From Sinorhizobium shofinae (lineage in GTDB: Bacteria; Pseudomonadota; Alphaproteobacteria; Rhizobiales; Rhizobiaceae): DNA of 43,806 nt. The stretch spans positions 1 to 43,806 of the forward strand of contig MBFK01000114.1 of NCBI GenBank assembly GCA_001704765.1, read 5' to 3'. The notes under the pieces were generated by a model. That model was not told the DNA's origin. It saw only the letters and a list, made by a program, of their open reading frames with translations, and did not search any database. A program made the translations under genes and the position numbers. This document shows positions 1-8,487 of the stretch, one piece after another (position 1 is the first letter of the stretch; each line of letters begins with the position of its first letter).

Positions 1-8
1 CACGCTGA

Positions 9-1034
9 TATCCCCTCCGGCTCTCGCTGGAAAGCACGGCTGCCTGCCGGAAGCTACACCACTCCCTGAGACACGATCTCGAAGGGTCCGAGCATCTCAA
101 TCACGGTCTTGTTGGAATTGATGAGATACGGCCGTCCAAGTCATGGATCTTCTTCACAGCCGGCAATCTGGTTGAGGAGCGCCTGTCCGAATGGGCAGAC
201 GAGATCGTTGATATTATCAAGTCCAGGGGGCGCAACAGACGCCTGGCCGTAGATAAGCTCGATCCTCCGGGCGCATTTGCGCTCCAGAAGCGCGGCATCG
301 AGTTGCTCGATGGCCAGGAACTTTCCGAGCGAGCCAGGGCGATCAAGAGCGCAGAAGAAATTGAACTGATGCGATGGACGATCAGGGTTTGCGAAGCTGG
401 GATGGCACGGATGTACGAAATGTCCGAGCCCGGCCGCACCGAACGGGAAATTTGGGCGGAACTGCACTTCGAGAATGCTCGTAGCGGAGGCGAGTGGCTA
501 GAAACGAAGCTGTTGACCGCCGGGCCCAGAACCAACCCTTGGTACCAGGAGTGCTCGGACTACGTCATTAAGTCCGGCGAGATGATTTCTTTCGACACTG
601 ATATGATCGGCCCCTACGGCTATTGCGCCGATCTGTCGCGTTCTTGGACCTGTGGCCATACGGCCATGAATGCAAAGCAGCGGGAGCTCTATTCGGCTGC
701 CCGAGAGCAAATTGAACACAACCTTGGCCTGCTGAAGCCAGGGCTGAGTTTTTTTGAATTCAATGAAAAATCCTGGCGCATACCGGACAAATACCTGCCG
801 TATCGCTACACATTGGCCCTCCACGGGACCGGTATGTGTGATGAATGGCCAGGCGTGTTCCTTCATCCGGATTTTGACCGGAACTGCAGCGGTATTATCG
901 AAGAAAATATGGTGCTAAACGTTGAGAGCCTGATCGCGGAGAATGGCTCCGAAAGCATCAAGCTGGAGACACAGGTCTTGATCACGGCAGGTGGAGCGGA
1001 GAGGCTGGACACCTTCCCTTGGGAAGAGGTCTAA
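9..1034 (+). CDS. M24 metallopeptidase-fold enzyme, DddP-like, 5'-incomplete
   Basis: The reading frame is open from just after a stop at 6-8 to the stop at 1032-1034. All six metal ligands expected in an M24 (creatinase/aminopeptidase) active site are present. Counted from a possible TTG start at 303 they are D98, D100, D110, H174, E208 and E222. The surroundings GPRTNPW, FDTDMIGPYGYC, HGTGMCDEWP and IKLETQVLIT closely recall DMSP lyase DddP, which splits DMSP into DMS and acrylate. The coding pattern continues upstream of 303 (for example SWIFFTAGNL, RRLAVDK), so 303 is not the true start. About 100 N-terminal residues of a roughly 450-residue DddP are missing, because of the window edge or a frameshift near position 80. 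The function could also be another M24 peptidase or hydrolase. I am sure of the family but not of DMSP as substrate. Confidence 0.7.
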   Translation, partial: YPLRLSLESTAACRKLHHSLRHDLEGSEHLNHGLVGIDEIRPSKSWIFFTAGNLVEERLSEWADEIVDIIKSRGRNRRLAVDKLDPPGAFALQKRGIELLDGQELSERARAIKSAEEIELMRWTIRVCEAGMARMYEMSEPGRTEREIWAELHFENARSGGEWLETKLLTAGPRTNPWYQECSDYVIKSGEMISFDTDMIGPYGYCADLSRSWTCGHTAMNAKQRELYSAAREQIEHNLGLLKPGLSFFEFNEKSWRIPDKYLPYRYTLALHGTGMCDEWPGVFLHPDFDRNCSGIIEENMVLNVESLIAENGSESIKLETQVLITAGGAERLDTFPWEEV

Positions 1035-1096
1035 GTCTGAAGACTGCTCGCTCGGAGATTTTGACGCCAATCCACTGAACCGCAAGACTGCAAGAA

Positions 1097-1115
1097 GCCC
1101 GGCCAGAGGCCGGGC
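1097..1115. terminator. Hairpin between convergent genes
   Basis: GCCCGGCC and GGCCGGGC form a perfect 8-bp stem around an AGA loop, lying between the converging M24 gene (stop at 1034) and the Lrp/AsnC gene (stop at 1290). There is no long T-run on either side, so it is a terminator-like hairpin rather than a textbook intrinsic terminator. Confidence 0.5.
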
Positions 1116-1289
1116 CAATCGACTGAGCGTCTATTAGAGGCCCGTTGTTACTATCGATCGCTCACGAGTTCGCCGAGAGGCTTGGAGCAGCATGCGAGAA
1201 AATAGCCGGCATCAATCTCCCGCTTCGCCGCTCCGAAAGCTGGACTAGGAGGCGAGCCGAGAATTCGCATCTCCTCCCAACCGCCCCTC

Positions 1290-1772
1290 TCAACGTATGC
1301 TGTCCCAGGTTTCTTTGACGGGCTCCATTACCACGCTGGTCGAAGTACTCGCGACGTAAGGAAGGCTGGAGATCTTTTCGCCAAGGACATGCCTGTAGCG
1401 GCGGATATCCCGGGTTCTGATCTTGAGCAGATAATCGAAGCGGCCGGCGATCATATGGCATTCTTCGACTTCCTTGATCTTTTTCACCGCGTCGTTGAAG
1501 CTCTTGAGCGCCTCTTCCCGCGTGTTGGAAAGTTTGACTTCGGCAAACGCGACGTGATCAAGCCCAAGCTTGGACGGATTAAGGACGGCCTTGAACCCCT
1601 CAATGTAACCTTCCTGAATGAGCCGCTTCAGTCGTATTTGGCACGGTGTCTTCGACAGGCCGACGCGGGCGGCCAGGTCTGTGATCGAGATGCGTCCGTC
1701 TTCGCTTACGAGCTCAAGGATCTTTGCATCGAACTGGTCTATTTCGCTATTTTGTGTCTGATCAGCAGGCAT
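1290..1772 (-). CDS. Lrp/AsnC family transcriptional regulator
   Basis: A 160-residue protein of standard Lrp/AsnC length. The N-terminal winged helix (about residues 12-60, with FDAKILELVSEDGR and RVGLSKTPCQIRLKRL) binds DNA. The C-terminal RAM domain (about 70-155, ending in VVMEPVKETW) binds an amino-acid effector and drives oligomerisation. The C-terminal signature recalls PutR-type proline-responsive activators of rhizobia, but no putA is visible here, so the effector is unknown. The gene is convergent with the M24 gene. The AT-rich upstream stretch 1773-1860 probably carries its promoter and, as in the family generally, its own binding sites. ATG start at 1772. Confidence 0.88.
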   Translation of the reverse strand: MPADQTQNSEIDQFDAKILELVSEDGRISITDLAARVGLSKTPCQIRLKRLIQEGYIEGFKAVLNPSKLGLDHVAFAEVKLSNTREEALKSFNDAVKKIKEVEECHMIAGRFDYLLKIRTRDIRRYRHVLGEKISSLPYVASTSTSVVMEPVKETWDSIR

Positions 1773-2011
1773 TTTGTGATCTCATCCCTGAAATATTAGT
1801 CACTATTGCCTAGATTAGACGAAAATCAAGTCAGAATGGTTTTCAATCCTGTGTAGGCTTCTTGAGCGAACCTGGAGGAGGTCGCAGAGCCCGCAAGGCC
1901 ATGGAGTCTGTCGCCGCGAGGGGCCACAGAGAGCCTGCGCCAACTGTGTTGGCCCACTTCATCAGCCCCAGCAAGACCAACGGCCCCATCAACCGAACCG
2001 AGGACTTTCTT

Positions 2012-2290
2012 ATGCCCAAAGAAACAGCGGAGCCCAGCGAAAGGTCGAATCTGCTCGATTACTATCGACCTGTGGGCATACGCGCAGTTCTAGCCGCCGT
2101 CAGCATCAATCCCCCTAAGGGGCCGCGCGAGCGTGCGCTGGAGATGCGCCAACACAGGGATGTCCCCGCGGTCACTCTGACCAGACAGCTGAAGTTTGAC
2201 CTTTGGCATCGCGACAAATACCCATTCGATTGGGTATCTCGGATCAAGGGTATCGGTGAGGAAGAAACAGGCTGGGCTCCGGACTTCTGA
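2012..2290 (+). CDS. Small protein of unknown function (92 aa)
   Basis: I do not recognise this gene. The frame is open further upstream, to a TTG at 1862, but ATG 2012 is preceded by GAGG with an 8-base spacer and is the likely start. The product is 92 residues, soluble and charged, with no signal peptide or membrane segment. It has an N-terminal LLDYYRPVGIRAVLAA helix and a tryptophan-rich C-terminus (FDLWHRDKYPFDW). It is transcribed away from the Lrp/AsnC gene, with about 240 bp between the two starts. Codon use fits coding sequence, but the call rests on the ribosome site and composition only. Confidence 0.5.
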   Translation: MPKETAEPSERSNLLDYYRPVGIRAVLAAVSINPPKGPRERALEMRQHRDVPAVTLTRQLKFDLWHRDKYPFDWVSRIKGIGEEETGWAPDF

Positions 2291-2612
2291 GTGACTAGCC
2301 AGTTGGCCGTATCATCTCTTGCGGGCAGCCCCGCTCTGGGCTTTACCAAAGTTCATCCCGCAGGCGCTTCAGACAGAAAGGCCCTTGTACGGCTCGGGCG
2401 GGCGACAGAGAACGTGGACAACACGGGCCGGTCAGGCGACAGTCGTAGGCCACTTTCGCGTTCTCCGGTGATAGGGTCAACTGCTCCGTCTGTGTTCCAC
2501 TTGGGCTTGAAGCCCGTGAGTTAACGTACTCAGCGCGCCGCGATTGGGATCGACACGACTAAAGGGCAGCCACCTTCGTTTGGCGCCGCAGCGCGGTGTG
2601 GTGGGGTCTCTG
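2291..2612. other. Intergenic, no gene seen
   Basis: No supportable gene. A 77-codon frame beginning with GTG directly after the preceding stop has no ribosome site and low-complexity Arg/Ser content. I see no strong terminator downstream of the efflux adaptor gene, which ends at 2613. Confidence 0.5.
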
Positions 2613-3752
2613 CTATTTCGCTGGTATCGGTTTGACCGGCGCGCCGGGGAAGATCTTCTGCAGGTTTCCGGCGATCACCTGATCGCCTTCCGAAACACCG
2701 GTTGACAGCACGACAAGGTCGCCATTGCTCGGGCCAAGGGAGACCAGCCGCTGCTCGACAATGTCACCCTTGCCGACGACATAGACATATTTGCCGAGTT
2801 GGCTCGATCCGAGTGCCGTCTCGGGCACCATCAGCACGTTCGGTTCTTCCCTGACGCGCAGGCGGACACGGACATATTGGCCGGGCAGCAAGATCAGATC
2901 GGTGTTGTCGATCGTCGCTCGTGCCACGACCGTGCCGGTACTGCGCTCGACCGCATTGTTGATGAAGGTCAGATGGCCACGGTAGCGCGGCTCGGTGTCA
3001 CCCGGCAGAAACACTTCGGCCCGTACCGGCCCAGTCGCCCGTGCCTTCTGGATATCCGCGAGCTCTGGTTCGCTCGGATTGAATGAGACATAGATCGGTG
3101 AAAGCTGCACGAGGTTGTTGAGTGGCGTGCCGGCAGTGTCGCTGACCAGCGTCCCCTCCGGAGCCAGGTTTCGCCCAAGCCGCCCTGCAAAGGGTGCGCG
3201 GATTTCGGTGTAGTTGAGGTTGATCTCGGCGGTGCGCACCGCCGCCCGCGACATCGCGAGAGCCGCCTCGGCCTGGCGCACGGCGCTCTCGCGCTGGTCG
3301 AACGTGTCCTTTGCCAGGTAACCGGTCGTGGCCAGTTCGTTGCCGCGATTGAGGTTGGAGCGAAGATAAGCCAGCGAAGCTTCATCGCGTTGGACCTGGG
3401 CTTTCGCCTGATCGAGCTCGGCCTCATAGTCGCGCGCGTCGATCCGGTAGAGGAGGTCGCCCTGCTTGACGTCGGCGCCATCCGGAACCTCCTGCGACTG
3501 CAGATAGCCGGTGACTTTAGCCCGGAGCGTAACGTTGCGGATCGACTCCGTCCGTGCGGAATATTGGAGGTAGATAGGAATCGTCTTCTTGACGACCGTG
3601 GCGACGGGAACGGGCATGGCAGGCGGTGCCGCACCAACCGCCGCCCCGGCGTCGTCGCCATCGAGGTCAAACCTGCCGCCGGTGTATGAATAGACCGCAG
3701 CCAGAGCAACGATCGCGACCGCTGCGGCAAAACCAAGTTTCAAACCGCGCAT
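2613..3752 (-). CDS. RND efflux periplasmic adaptor (membrane fusion protein)
   Basis: A 379-residue HlyD/AcrA-type adaptor. It links the inner-membrane RND pump to an outer-membrane channel. An N-terminal hydrophobic anchor or signal (residues about 7-23) is followed by a split lipoyl/barrel-sandwich domain (VTGYLQSQEVPDGADVKQGDLLYRI and the returning YTEIRAPFAGRLG). A long alpha-hairpin rich in Ala and Gln (about 110-180) and a beta-barrel with the family motif LLPGQYVRVRL (about 290) complete it. It lies 15 bp downstream of the permease gene, so the order is permease first and adaptor second. No outer-membrane factor gene follows, so the pump must use a TolC-like channel encoded elsewhere. 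Substrates cannot be told from sequence. Confidence 0.93.
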   Translation of the reverse strand: MRGLKLGFAAAVAIVALAAVYSYTGGRFDLDGDDAGAAVGAAPPAMPVPVATVVKKTIPIYLQYSARTESIRNVTLRAKVTGYLQSQEVPDGADVKQGDLLYRIDARDYEAELDQAKAQVQRDEASLAYLRSNLNRGNELATTGYLAKDTFDQRESAVRQAEAALAMSRAAVRTAEINLNYTEIRAPFAGRLGRNLAPEGTLVSDTAGTPLNNLVQLSPIYVSFNPSEPELADIQKARATGPVRAEVFLPGDTEPRYRGHLTFINNAVERSTGTVVARATIDNTDLILLPGQYVRVRLRVREEPNVLMVPETALGSSQLGKYVYVVGKGDIVEQRLVSLGPSNGDLVVLSTGVSEGDQVIAGNLQKIFPGAPVKPIPAK

Positions 3753-3767
3753 TTCAAACTCCAGTCC

Positions 3768-6700
3768 CTATTCCGCCGCCTCGGGTTTTCGCTCTCCCTC
3801 GACGGGGCTCGCCGAAAGCCCCTCCCGCCATTGTTCTATGACAGCATAGAAAACCGGGACGAAAATGAGCGTCAGGATGGTTGCTATGAGCATACCGCCA
3901 AACACCGTCGTGCCGATCGACTGCCGGCTGGCGGCGCCGGCGCCTGTCGCGTACATCAGCGGGACGACACCGAGAATGAAGGCGAATGCCGTCATCAAAA
4001 TCGGCCGTAGCCGCAGGCGGGCCGCCTCGGCGGCAGCCGCGATGATGTCCAAGCCTTCCTGTCGCCTCCGCTTGGCGAACTCGATGATCAGAATAGCGTT
4101 TTTTGCTGCAAGCCCAACCAGCATCACGAAACCGATCTGCGAGTAGACATCGATCTGCATGCCCCGCAGCCACAGGGCGAGCAGCGCGCCCAGAAGGGCG
4201 AGCGGCACCGAAAGCAACACCATGAAGGGCATCGACCAGCTTTCATACTGCGCCGCCAGGATCAGGAAGCAGAAGACGATTGCCAACGCAAAGACGAGCG
4301 CGGCGATCGATCCCGCCCTGATCTCCTGGTAGGTGATGCCCGTCCATTCGAAGCTGAAGTCCCGCGGCAAGGTCGCCGCGGCGGTGCGCTCCATGGCGGC
4401 CGCCGCCTGGCTCGAACTGTAGCCCGGCGCAGCCGCGCCGTTTATGAGCGCCGAGGGATAGTTGTTGTAATGGGTGACGGTCTCCGGGCCGACGGTCGGT
4501 TTCAGCGAGCCGAGCGTGCTGAGCGGGACCATGTCGCCTGCCGAATTGCGCACGTAAAGGCGGGAAATGTCGGTAGGGTTGGCGCGAGCGTTTTGATCGG
4601 CCTGCAGCGTGACGCGGAAAGTGCGGCCAAACAGGTTGAAGTCGTTGACATAGAGCGAGCCGAAATAGATCTGCAGGGTGTTGAATATATCCGGTAGGTT
4701 GAGACCCAAGAGTTTTGCCTTGTCCCGGTCGAGATCATAGTCGAATTGCGGGCTCGACGTGCTGAACGTGGTGAAGAGTTGGTGCGGATTAATCTCCGGC
4801 TGCTTGCGCGCTTCGGCTATCAGGGCTTGCGTGGCGTCATTCAGCGCCACACTGCGGCGGCCGCCCATGTCCTCGACCTGGAATTCGAAGCCGCCCGTCG
4901 CCCCGAGCCCCTGTATCGACGGCGGATCGAAGGCGAGCACGAGAGCGTCGGGGATCTGCAGCAGGCGTGGCTGCACCGCTTCGCGCAGCGCCGACGCGCC
5001 CTGCTCAGGGGGGCGCTCGTCCCACGGCTTCAGGACGGCGAACTGGACCGCGGAATTCGACTGACTCGCGAAACTCAGGAAATTGAAGCCGACGACCGAG
5101 CCCACGAAATCCACGCCGCCCGTGCCGCGAAGTATTTCCTCCGACTGCCTCGCGACGGCTTCGGTCCGCTCGAGCGAGGCGCCGTCCGGGAGCTGAATGA
5201 CCACGAAGAAATAACCCTGATCCTCGACGGGCAGGAAGGTCGAGGGAATGCGTTGCCACAGCGCGTAGGTGGAACCGATGGCCATCAGGAAGAGGCCGAG
5301 CAGGGCCCAGCGCCACCGGACGAGCCCGGCAATACTATGCGCATAGTTGTGCGAGACCCAATGAAAACCGGTGTTGAACCAGCGGAAGAGCACGAATTTC
5401 GCTGCGCCGCGATGACGCAGGAAAGCGGCGCTGAGCGCGGGACTGAGTGTCAGCGAATTGAAGGCGGAGAACGCCACCGAGATCGCGACCGTCAGCGCGA
5501 ACTGGTTGTAGAGGCTGCCGGCCACGCCCGGAATGAAGGCGACCGGCACGAAAACGGCCAGAAGCACTGCCGTCGTCGCGATGATAGGTCCCGTCACTTC
5601 CTGCATTGCCTTGCGCGTCGCGGCGAGCGGCGACAGGCCGGACTCAAGCTGCCGTTCGACGTTCTCGACGACGACGATCGCGTCGTCGACCACAAGGCCG
5701 ATGGCGAGCACCATTCCGAGCAGGCTCAGCATGTTCAGCGAGAAGCCGAGCAGGTACATGACGACGAGCGTCGCAATCAGCGATACCGGAATAGCGATCG
5801 TCGGGATAATCGTGGTGCGGACGCTCTGGAGGAAGATGAAGACGACTGCGATGACGAGAGCCAGCGCCTCGACCAGCGTGATCACGACATCGTTCATCGC
5901 CGCGGACACGAAGCGGGTCGTGTCGTAGAACATGTGATAGGCGATGCCCTTCGGGAAGCGCTGCGACAGCTCGTCCATCTTGGCCTTGACCTGGCTCTGG
6001 AGATCGAGCGCATTCGAACCGGGTGCCTGGAACACCGCCAGGACGACGCTCTGCTTGCCGTTGAAGCTGACGGAGGATGAATAGAGCAGGGCGCCCAGTT
6101 CGACGCGCGCCACGTCGCGCAGCCTGATCGCCGCGCCGGTCGCCGGGTCGGCGCGCAGCACGATATCGGCAAATTGCTGAGGGTCGCTCAAGCGACCGAC
6201 CGCGTTGATCTGCATCTCGAAGGGCGTCCCCCTCGGCGCCGGAGATTGCCCGATCTTTCCGCCGGCAACCTGGACGTTTTGCTCGGCTATGACGTTCTGC
6301 ACGTCGACGGCGGTGATGCCCAGATTGGCCATGCGGTCTGGATCGAGCCAGACGCGCATCGAATAACGCCGTTCGCCGAAGAGCTGGACATCGCCGACGC
6401 CCGGCAGACGCTTGAGCGGATCGAGTATCTGCAGATAGGCATAGTTGCTGACGGAGGCGAAATCGACGGAATCATCGGGCGAATCGAGGCTCACCAGCAC
6501 GGTGAAGTTCGGTATCTGCTTGGCGATTGTCACCCCGCTCTGATTGACCAGGGCGGGAAGCGAGGACGCCGCTTGCGAAACGCGGTTCTGCACGTCAAGC
6601 GCCGCGACGTCGATCGGATAGCCGACGTCGAAGGAGATGATGATCCTCGACGAGCCGTCATTGGAACTCGTCGAGGACATGTAGAGCATGCCTGGCACGC

Positions 6701-6911
6701 CATTGATCTGCTCCTCGAGCGGTGTTGTCACGGTATCGGCGACCACTTGGGCGCTGGCGCCTGGATAGTTGGCGGCGACGACGATCTGCGGCGGCGTAAT
6801 GTCCGGAAATTGCGAGACCGGAAGCAGGAAATAGCAAATGCCGCCCGCAAGCGTCATGATGATGGCGATCGCTGATGCAAATATTGGCCGGTGAATAAAG
6901 AACTCGATCAT
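3768..6911 (-). CDS. RND multidrug efflux permease (HAE1/AcrB family)
   Basis: A 1047-residue proton-driven inner-membrane pump, full length for AcrB/MexB relatives. It begins with the typical FFIHRPIFASAIAIIM first transmembrane helix. Two repeats each carry a large periplasmic porter domain and a six-helix bundle. The proton-relay Asp pair sits in GLVVDDAIVVVENVER (TM4) and the matching Lys in VGLAAKNAILIIEF (TM10). The start codon overlaps the stop of an upstream 80-residue ORF (ATGA), and the adaptor gene follows after 15 bp, so the three are probably one transcript. A TetR gene is divergently placed, with two operators between, which suggests repression relieved by a pump substrate. Long frames on the opposite strand are shadows. 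Confidence 0.96.
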   Translation of the reverse strand: MIEFFIHRPIFASAIAIIMTLAGGICYFLLPVSQFPDITPPQIVVAANYPGASAQVVADTVTTPLEEQINGVPGMLYMSSTSSNDGSSRIIISFDVGYPIDVAALDVQNRVSQAASSLPALVNQSGVTIAKQIPNFTVLVSLDSPDDSVDFASVSNYAYLQILDPLKRLPGVGDVQLFGERRYSMRVWLDPDRMANLGITAVDVQNVIAEQNVQVAGGKIGQSPAPRGTPFEMQINAVGRLSDPQQFADIVLRADPATGAAIRLRDVARVELGALLYSSSVSFNGKQSVVLAVFQAPGSNALDLQSQVKAKMDELSQRFPKGIAYHMFYDTTRFVSAAMNDVVITLVEALALVIAVVFIFLQSVRTTIIPTIAIPVSLIATLVVMYLLGFSLNMLSLLGMVLAIGLVVDDAIVVVENVERQLESGLSPLAATRKAMQEVTGPIIATTAVLLAVFVPVAFIPGVAGSLYNQFALTVAISVAFSAFNSLTLSPALSAAFLRHRGAAKFVLFRWFNTGFHWVSHNYAHSIAGLVRWRWALLGLFLMAIGSTYALWQRIPSTFLPVEDQGYFFVVIQLPDGASLERTEAVARQSEEILRGTGGVDFVGSVVGFNFLSFASQSNSAVQFAVLKPWDERPPEQGASALREAVQPRLLQIPDALVLAFDPPSIQGLGATGGFEFQVEDMGGRRSVALNDATQALIAEARKQPEINPHQLFTTFSTSSPQFDYDLDRDKAKLLGLNLPDIFNTLQIYFGSLYVNDFNLFGRTFRVTLQADQNARANPTDISRLYVRNSAGDMVPLSTLGSLKPTVGPETVTHYNNYPSALINGAAAPGYSSSQAAAAMERTAAATLPRDFSFEWTGITYQEIRAGSIAALVFALAIVFCFLILAAQYESWSMPFMVLLSVPLALLGALLALWLRGMQIDVYSQIGFVMLVGLAAKNAILIIEFAKRRRQEGLDIIAAAAEAARLRLRPILMTAFAFILGVVPLMYATGAGAASRQSIGTTVFGGMLIATILTLIFVPVFYAVIEQWREGLSASPVEGERKPEAAE

Positions 6912-7150
6912 GGTCGGACCGATCCTTGATCAACGAAGGTGCGGGCCTCTCCGGCCGATAACACCCGGCCGCCATCTCGCAATGCCTCGCGATCGGAGCG
7001 GTCATCGACCAGGACGTTTGCAGCGGAGAAATTTGCAGCAGAAGAGACGGGCGGCAAAAACGTGTCGAAATCGACCTTGTCCGCGGTCGACACGCGGACC
7101 ATCCGTTCAGTAATTGGTTTTCCCGCCGTCGGCCCATCCAGCTTGCGCAT
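6908..7150 (-). CDS. Putative 80-aa ORF translationally coupled to the RND permease
   Basis: I do not recognise the product. ATG 7150 has GGAG seven bases upstream. The frame runs 80 codons and its TGA overlaps the ATG of the permease gene (ATGA), a typical coupling arrangement. The permease itself lacks a well-placed ribosome site, which fits dependence on coupling. The protein is polar and acidic, without signal peptide or membrane helix, and ends in DQGSVRP. It could be a real small protein or a leader whose translation delivers ribosomes to the pump gene. A frame starting at 7189 is also open, but ATG 7150 has the better ribosome site. Confidence 0.45.
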   Translation of the reverse strand: MRKLDGPTAGKPITERMVRVSTADKVDFDTFLPPVSSAANFSAANVLVDDRSDREALRDGGRVLSAGEARTFVDQGSVRP

Positions 7151-7308
7151 CGTAAGGCTCCAGCACCAGCAATTCGCGATGTGCACCATCGGCTATAAGA
7201 CGCTTGACCAACCTACCCATCGACATTGTGCTAGAAATTTTTGCGGCTACCGTCGCGCTCGGAGGCGTTCGAGAAAATCGGCCGCTCCTTGATCTCCTGC
7301 CGCCGAGG

Positions 7309-7352
7309 TGTTACAGATCGGTAACATTGGCGCATGTTACAGAACGGTAACA
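7309..7352. promoter_or_regulatory. Twin palindromic operator, probably for the TetR protein
   Basis: Two near-identical 18-bp sites, TGTTACAGATCGGTAACA (7309-7326) and TGTTACAGAACGGTAACA (7335-7352), each have perfect TGTTAC...GTAACA half-sites six bases apart. Their centres are 26 bp apart. They lie 52-95 bp upstream of the TetR start codon and upstream of the divergent efflux operon. The arrangement is what a TetR repressor controlling both transcripts would use. Binding is inferred. Confidence 0.75.
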
Positions 7353-7403
7353 AAGCGTCAAGGGGCAACCGTCTATCCATACCGAATTGGCCGGCCGAAT
7401 CTG

Positions 7404-8006
7404 ATGACAACCGACATCTGCAGCCAATCACGTCGCTCCCCCCGTGACCGCATTGTCGATGCTGCCCGCTATTTGTTCCGCAAGCATGGCATTCGTGGAG
7501 TTGGCGTCGACGCCATCGTCGACGCTGCTTGCAGCAACAAGATGACGCTTTATCGCCATTTCAGCTCGAAGGACGATCTCATAGTCGAATGCCTCCGGCG
7601 GGCGGGGATGGAGATGGATAATTACTGGCGGGAACTCGAGGACGCGCATCCCGGCGATGGTTTGGCGCAGCTCAGGGCCTGGGTTCGCCGGATCGCTGAT
7701 CATCTCGGCGCTAACGACTGCAATTGCGAACTGATGAGCGCTGCGGTCCAACTGACCGATGAGGATCATCCTGCACGCTCCGTTATTAAGAGGTTCAAGG
7801 ATGCGCAGCGCGATCACGTCGTGGAGCTTTGCCGCAATGCGGGTGTCGCGAATGCGGAGTTGCTTTGCGACACGCTGCTGCTTTTGATCGAAGGTGCGCG
7901 GCTGAACCAGCAAAGCAGTGGCTCGGAAGGTCCAAGCGCCCGATTTGCCGGAATCGCCGATGCGGCGATCCTTTCCTTTGCCGGGAGCAGCTCCGTTCCG
8001 GAATAG
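7404..8006 (+). CDS. TetR family transcriptional regulator
   Basis: A 200-residue regulator. The N-terminal helix-turn-helix (about residues 14-60: RDRIVDAARYLF, GVGVDAIVDAA, NKMTLYRHFSSKDDL) is a clear TetR_N domain. The C-terminal half is the variable ligand-binding part, with several Cys residues (CNCELM). The frame is open back to a GTG at 7308, but that would run through the operator pair, so ATG 7404 is chosen. The gene is divergent from the RND efflux operon. It is most simply a local, drug-sensing repressor of that operon and of itself. Confidence 0.9.
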   Translation: MTTDICSQSRRSPRDRIVDAARYLFRKHGIRGVGVDAIVDAACSNKMTLYRHFSSKDDLIVECLRRAGMEMDNYWRELEDAHPGDGLAQLRAWVRRIADHLGANDCNCELMSAAVQLTDEDHPARSVIKRFKDAQRDHVVELCRNAGVANAELLCDTLLLLIEGARLNQQSSGSEGPSARFAGIADAAILSFAGSSSVPE

Positions 8007-8080
8007 GCGGTGAGCAGGGGTCGAAGTGCTTTTCTATTTGCCTGGGGAAGATATCGCGTTCGCCCGGGTCACGAGGTCGA

Positions 8081-8161
8081 ATCGTCCGCACAGACCGACC
8101 GGTTGATGAGCATTATTTCAGCAGTCTGCGTGATCGAGCGCGTGATCGGCACAGCAAGTGA
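8081..8161 (+). pseudogene. parD: Truncated parD antitoxin remnant
   Basis: Only the last 81 bp of an antitoxin gene remain, recognised by alignment with the intact parD at 14154-14393. The N-terminal ribbon-helix-helix DNA-binding part is gone, and a one-base deletion (GACCGACC versus GACCGAACC near 8097) shifts the frame. The old stop TGA still overlaps the GTG start of the toxin gene. No functional antitoxin can be made from this copy. Confidence 0.8.
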
Positions 8162-8487
8162 ACAGCAAAACGATTGTCCCCCGAGAGCTGGCTCGCGGTG
8201 ATATCGAGGCAGCCGTCGATTACTATGCCCGCGAAGCTGGAGCAGAGGTCGCTTTCGGCTTCATCGACGCTCTTCAAGCTGCCTATGATCTGATCGCAAG
8301 CCATCCCGAGGCCGGATCATTGCGGCATCCATATGAGTTGGGATTACCTGACCTGCGGAGCCTTTCGCTGAAGCGATATGCCTATCTAATCTTTTATCGT
8401 GACCGGCCAGATCATGTCGACGTATGGCGTGTGCTTCACGCCAAACGCGACATTCCGCAGTGGATGCAGGAGCCGGATAGTCATTGA
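8158..8487 (+). CDS. parE: ParE/RelE-family toxin, orphan copy
   Basis: A 109-residue type II toxin of the ParE/RelE fold. The core is the basic LPDLRSLSLKRYAYLIFYR segment followed by DVWRVLHAKRDIP. Such proteins poison gyrase (ParE) or cleave mRNA at the ribosome (RelE); sequence alone does not decide which. The start is GTG 8158, in the position used by the second copy. Its own antitoxin gene is destroyed, yet the toxin frame is intact and all differences from the other copy are substitutions. It may be silent, inactive, or held in check by the second ParD. Confidence 0.85.
   Translation: MNSKTIVPRELARGDIEAAVDYYAREAGAEVAFGFIDALQAAYDLIASHPEAGSLRHPYELGLPDLRSLSLKRYAYLIFYRDRPDHVDVWRVLHAKRDIPQWMQEPDSH

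Noticed and set aside
1862..2011. A TTG-initiated 50-codon extension of the small gene at 2012-2290
   Set aside because: Low coding character and a clear GAGG site in front of ATG 2012.
2291..2524. A 77-codon plus-strand frame beginning directly after the stop of the 92-aa gene
   Set aside because: GTG start without a ribosome site, composition rich in Arg and Ser, no recognisable motif.
4746..6080. A 444-codon plus-strand frame opposite the RND permease
   Set aside because: Its Arg/Glu/Asp/His-rich translation is the mirror of the strongly conserved permease on the other strand.
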